Source: Reticulascus tulasneorum
Taxonomy: Eukaryota > Ascomycota > Sordariomycetes > Glomerellales > Reticulascaceae
Direction: 5' to 3'
DNA: 64,000 nt
NCBI GenBank assembly: GCA_001557505.1
Contig: LSAX01000007.1
Coordinates: 2,480,001 to 2,544,000, forward strand
The position numbers and the translations under genes were made by a program. Below the pieces are notes generated by a model that saw only the letters and a program-made list of their open reading frames with translations, was not told the origin of the DNA and ran no database searches. Shown here piece by piece: positions 60,020 through 64,000 of this stretch (positions within the stretch are counted from its first letter, which is position 1; every line of letters begins with the position of its first letter).

Positions 60020-60752
60020 TTAGCGGGTGTTGGCAGCAACCTTCACCTGCGCACCCTTGGAGCCCTGCTTGCTCTGGATTCGTCCCGTCTGTCCCTTGCC
60101 GGCCGAGGCTGCGGCCTTGGCCTTCTCGGCCTTCTTTACGCTGGCAGCGGCGGTCTTCTTGTCCTTGGAATCCTTGATTGCTTGTAGGCGGGCGGCAGAG
60201 CGGGCCTCTGGTCGCATGTTTCGTCGCTCCTTGATCACATCGAGAGAGGCACCGACGATGGCTCGCTGGGACTTGACGGCCCTTCGGGTTCGCTTCTTGG
60301 CGATTTCCTGTTCATTTGTTAGCCTTGTCCCGGTATGCCGACATCGCTAGGCATGTCCAGATGCATCGCCTAGGGTAGTCTGCGAAGGAATATCGGGGGT
60401 CGTACCTCAGAGATACCCTTTCGGTGTTGTCGTCGGTAGAGAACGGTCCAGGAGATTCGGCGGGGGTTCTTTCGTTGCAGGAAGAGCGATTCGGACTTGC
60501 CATTCTGGAATCGGAAGACTTTGCTGTCGCCACGGATGTAGAGTTTACCCTGTGAGTGAAATGCTCGTTAGCCTAGCTGTTCCTCCAACATGTCCTCATC
60601 CTGCGAATCTTCCATTCGCAACCCGGAGGTCAGATGCCACTCTTGCCACCGCGAGCTGCGCCAGGAAATCGCGTGAGAATGTAGAAATTGCCGAACCGTA
60701 CCTTCCCAGGGTAAATTCTCTGGCCGGAGAAAGTGTCGTCGTAAGTTCTCAT
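60020..60752 (-). CDS. RPL24: 60S ribosomal protein L24 (eL24)
   Basis: Three exons on the minus strand, 60702-60752, 60406-60549 and 60020-60307, giving 160 residues. The N-terminus [17 protein letters not shown], then [17 protein letters not shown] and [20 protein letters not shown], are the conserved eL24 zinc-ribbon-derived segments. The Ala/Lys-rich tail is also typical. Usual fungal copies have lost some zinc-binding Cys; I see none in the first 65 residues here. It is a structural protein of the large subunit. The first exon codes exactly 17 residues. The gene diverges from Tad1 across 283 bases; the word TTTTTAGGGTC at about 60855-60865 is telobox-like and lies about 105 bases upstream. 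Confidence 0.97.
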
Positions 60753-61035
60753 CTTGGCGGCTGAGTGAGAGCTTTCTTGTTGTCGTGATGTTCGATGATG
60801 CGTGGTTCAAGGCAATTTCGATATTTCGATACAAGGTGTGGCCGATGACTAAGATTTTTAGGGTCTGTAGGCGAATGACTGTTCTTAGGTATCTTTGATG
60901 GTCCGTGCATACTGTCCTGCCGAGTCCAGCCACAGTGCCTACTTCGTACCAACATTCGTGTGGCTGTGCAACCCTCCAGCACGAATTCCTCATATTTTGG
61001 ATCATGGTATTTCAAAGACAACCGTGATTGTGTCA
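60753..61035. promoter_or_regulatory. Bidirectional promoter of RPL24 and TAD1
   Basis: A 283-base gap between divergent start codons. It holds TTTTTAGGGTC at about 60855-60865, a TTAGGG core reading toward TAD1. A single six-base word can occur by chance, so the assignment as a Tbf1-type site is tentative. Confidence 0.4.
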
Positions 61036-62580
61036 ATGTCGGTTGATGCTAATTTAATTGCTGCTGCCGTTCTTCAGCAATTTGACAAGCTTCCACCGAA
61101 GCGAAAACCCCAGGTCAGGGATAATGGCACGCATGAATGGGTACCTTTGAGTGGCATCGTTATCGAGCAGAATGGCAAACTGACATGTGTTTCTCTGGCG
61201 TAAGTCGATTGCTCGAAACTCCATCATATGGCAGTAAATATACTGCTTCACGTCTAATAATTCATTGTGGTTCATTGTCTCTATTAATTCTCTCGTTGTC
61301 TTCACCCTACCTTGTAACGTCCATAAATCTGGCCGTGTCCTTGCAGGCTCATGTCTATTGTGCATTTTCGTCTACTGCATACAGAGTTTACGAGCAGCCA
61401 AAAGGACACTCCCCAAACTGAGCGCTGATTCGATTGTGTACAGAACTGGCATGAAATGCCTGCCAGCATCTAGGCTGTCAGCAGCTCAAGGCAATGGGAT
61501 CCACGACTGGCATGCTGAGGTGCTGGCTATCAGGGCGTTCAACCATTTTCTTCTGACCGAATGCCAGAGATTGTGTGAAGGGAACCATGACTCTGAGTTT
61601 CTCGAGAGAAGAAACGATCATGAGCTCGGACCAGGCCGTAGCGAGTGGCAAGGACCGCCCTTTGCCTTAAAACCTAGTATCTCTATATATATGTATTGCT
61701 CCGAGGCACCATGTAAGTGTACCAACTACAAGACTTCCCTTTTTAGAGACTGATTATTGGATCAGGCGGTGATGCAAGCATGGAGCTCATAATGGCTGCT
61801 CAAGAAGACGCCTCGCCGTGGGAAATTCCGTCGCAACCCGAGGATGGATCTTCTCCCTCTGGTATGGAATCTTCGCTTCCTGGTCGGGCATATTTCTCTC
61901 AGCTTGGTGTGGTCCGTCGAAAGCCAGCTCGAGGAGACGCACCATCCACGATGTCAAAGTCATGCTCGGACAAACTGGCATTAAAGCAATGTACATCGCT
62001 GCTCTCAGCTCTCACATCCCTTCTCGTCTCTCCAAAGAACGCATACATCCGCGATCTCATTCTACCGATCTCTCAGTATTCCGAAGTGGCTTGCGACCGA
62101 TCCTTTTCTGCTCAAGGCCGAATGAAGAGCCTGTCGGAGAGACTTTGGCCAGGGGGATATTCATTTGTTCCATTTCGAGTCCAAACTACGAACATAGAGT
62201 TCGTGCTTTCGAAAAGAAGTATTCAGGCTCGCACACACACCATTGGAACGAGCAACTTGGCGGCTGCTTGGACTTGTCGGGGGTTGGAAGAGGGACTGGT
62301 TGGCGGGGTTCTGCAAGGGAGACGGGCGTTCGATGTCAAAGGAGCAAGTTTGGTTTCGAGACGAAAGATGTGGAGTCTTGCTTTGGACATTTCAACCCGA
62401 CTTCAGGTAGAGCCGCCAGGCCTGCGGACGCTACTGTCCGCCAATCTGTATCAAGACGTCAAGCAGGGCGAGCTACTGGCACCGAGGAGGATCGTCAAGA
62501 ATGACGCTCGGAAAGAGTCACTGAGCGGGTGGGCGGTGAACAGTGGAGATGAAGACTTTGGACTAGGCAAGCATACCTGA
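61036..62580 (+). CDS. TAD1: tRNA-specific adenosine deaminase 1 (Tad1/ADAT1)
   Basis: Three exons, 61036-61199, 61444-61712 and 61766-62580, giving 415 residues. Tad1 converts adenosine 37 of tRNA-Ala to inosine. It is a relative of ADAR RNA-editing enzymes. The zinc site is visible: H78 and E80 in DWHAEVLAIRAFN, C145 in SEAPCGDAS (split by the second intron) and a later Cys in TMSKSCSDKLALKQ, the equivalent of the ADAR SCSDK block. The first intron, 244 bases, is long for this locus. Its 3' half is open in one frame, but using that half as an exon leaves the correct frame or hits a stop. The C-terminal half (WPGGYSFVPFRV onward) is more variable, as in other fungal copies. Confidence 0.9.
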
Positions 62581-62870
62581 GGTGTCGAGTATGAGTAGGA
62601 TCAGAACAAAACGCCTTGGTATGCTTAGACTTTTGTGCCATTTTGTACAAGTCAACTATGGACCATGCCGGACATACGATCACCAGCCATGTCGTACGCC
62701 GTTTGGTATCACGACCACTGACAGAACCTCCGAGCTTAAATTCGCAATCATCATGCGAGGATCATATTTTATGGGAGTACCTTACGCCCATAACCACGAA
62801 CTTGATGCCTATACCAGCGTTTCTCGGTTTGTTCAACCAGCGATTTACCCATGCTCATCCGGACATGACC
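62581..62870. other. Short convergent gap
   Basis: 290 bases between the stop codons of TAD1 (+) and NAC beta (-). Open frames across it are antisense shadows of the NAC beta exons. Confidence 0.6.
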
Positions 62871-63530
62871 TTACTCGACCTTGCTCTCGAAAGTCTCGCC
62901 CTCGACCAAGTCAGGAATATCATCCTCGTCAGCATCCTTCTCGCCCTTCTGCATGTTCTGGTAGCTCTCGGCGAGCTTGCGGAGGGAAGCCAGCGAGTCG
63001 GGGCCAAGTTGATTCAGGATTCCAGGGACCAGTTCCGTCAGCTCCTTGTCTTCACCGTTTCCGTAAATGGCGAAGGTGTTGGCTGGGACTGCAGCGTGGA
63101 CTGGACGAATGTGTTAGCCAAGGCCGCACTTTAGATTCAATTCCAAGAAACTTACCCTTGGGTGCGGCGAAATGAATGACATTGCCGTCAGACTTGAACA
63201 TGTTGACCTCCTCGATAGCTTGGATGGGTTGAACGTTCAGCTTCTTAAGCGTGCCTTGCAGCTTCTTGTCATCGGCAGCGGATCGTGCGGGCGCTCTCTT
63301 AACCTTTCTTCGTGGGGTTCCCTTGCCACTATTGGGAATTCGAGGTTAGTTTATGCTAAGAATCGTCGCTTCCCTCCACTTGGTTGATGCTCATCTCCGG
63401 GGGGTATTGGAAGGAAAAACATACCCTGTCGTCAAGGTTAGCTAATGATACAAAAATTTAGTATAGGGAGGAGTTCCATACCAATGCGTGCGCTGGCACC
63501 GAGCTTCTTGAGGCGTTCTTGAACATCCAT
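62871..63530 (-). CDS. EGD1: Nascent polypeptide-associated complex subunit beta
   Basis: Minus strand exons 63482-63530, 63425 (a single base), 63156-63328 and 62871-63100, giving 150 residues. NAC binds ribosomes near the exit tunnel and shields new chains; beta carries the ribosome contact. The segment [16 protein letters not shown] is the conserved ribosome-binding region, followed by the NAC domain ([48 protein letters not shown]). Joining exon 1 straight to the 63328 exon shifts the frame. The frame is restored only if one G (63425) is kept between two complete introns, 63426-63481 (56 bases) and 63329-63424 (96 bases). Both have GTATGx donors, CTAAC branch points and AG ends. The C-terminus is acidic, as usual. 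Confidence 0.93.
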
Positions 63531-64000
63531 GTTGGGCTTGGTGCTCTAATCGACGGTAAAGAGCTTTGTGTGGGGGAGGGTCGGAGGTAAAGTGCGACTG
63601 CGAGCGAGTAGAATTAGCAGGAGCCACGAAATTGACAATTCTAACAGAAGCGAGAATGATCATGACATTCTAGCGGGAGGCAGCCAGAAAAACATACCTA
63701 GGAACACGGCAGGTAGTCAATCAATAAGGCTGACTAGCTGTTGATGATGAGTTGGGGCACTGGAGGAGGTTCTATTTTGTGCGTGCCAAGAGTTTTCGCT
63801 TTCGGGACAAGTATTGGCCGGATCAACCCACTTGGACCCGACCGAAAAGCTCAAGGCCACACCGAGGTCAGGTCGGTGGGGCGGGGGACCCACCGATTGT
63901 TAGATACTGACAATCACTCCAACATACTGATGTAGGTATGTAGCTCCAGTATTGCAGGGAGTCTACGAACACATACTGCCAGAATAATGTTACATATTCG
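63531..64000. other. Upstream of NAC beta to window end
   Basis: Probable NAC beta promoter, then unassigned sequence. No gene can be supported before the window ends. Confidence 0.5.

Noticed and set aside
61265..61443. Open stretch upstream of TGMKCLPAS in TAD1 as an extra exon
   Set aside because: Joining it to exon 1 at the TTGCAG acceptor gives the wrong phase and then a stop. Direct splicing to 61444 gives the expected sequence.

Overview
The window looks like nuclear DNA of a filamentous ascomycete (Pezizomycotina). The genes are split by short GT-AG introns, mostly 49-160 bases, with CTAAC-type branch points. Promoters and leaders are rich in pyrimidines. The set includes lineage markers: an AspE-type septin, a cellular RNA-dependent RNA polymerase, a Rax1-like RGS protein and a Tay1/Teb1-like double-Myb protein. 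I cannot fix the genus; a Sordariomycete or a relative is a guess. I support 18 protein genes. Exon coordinates were derived by eye from splice sites that keep the reading frame. I saw no tRNA, rRNA, CRISPR array or intact transposon.

Layout. 1-4126 has no supported gene. 4127-6121 (+) is a mitochondrial ABC1/UbiB-type kinase-like protein. 10194-11797 (+) is a septin behind a long CT-rich leader. 13179-16009 (-) and 17056-18744 (-) are two neighbouring telobox Myb genes, one Tbf1/TRF-like and one Tay1/Teb1-like. 19367-19948 (+) is a small membrane protein. 20986-22019 (+) is ribosomal protein S4. About 6 kb without a supported gene follows. 28179-30214 (+) is D-lactate dehydrogenase and 31426-35955 (+) the RNA-dependent RNA polymerase. 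36080-37853 (-) is a 2-oxoglutarate oxygenase with an unusually long intron. 41033-41566 (+) is AIM11 and 42813-45723 (+) a large protein of unknown function. 48014-49593 (-) is pantothenate kinase and 50734-52191 (-) the Rax1-like protein. 56349-56959 (-) is a DUF1348 protein and 58143-58824 (+) a peroxiredoxin. 60020-60752 (-) is ribosomal protein L24, divergent from tRNA adenosine deaminase Tad1 at 61036-62580 (+). 62871-63530 (-) is NAC subunit beta.

How they may connect. Most genes are housekeeping and do not form a biosynthetic cluster. The most interesting block is 13-19 kb. Two different telobox DNA-binding proteins sit head to tail. The promoter of the first holds the telomere-like word GGGGTTAGGGTT, and its last intron holds a 12-base minisatellite next to a G-rich TAGGG tract. 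Telobox-like words also lie in the S4 and L24 promoters. Tbf1-type factors are known to act at telomeres and at ribosomal protein genes, so a self-regulating telomere/ribosome circuit is a testable inference. The second notable structure is in NAC beta, where two canonical introns appear to be separated by a one-nucleotide exon.
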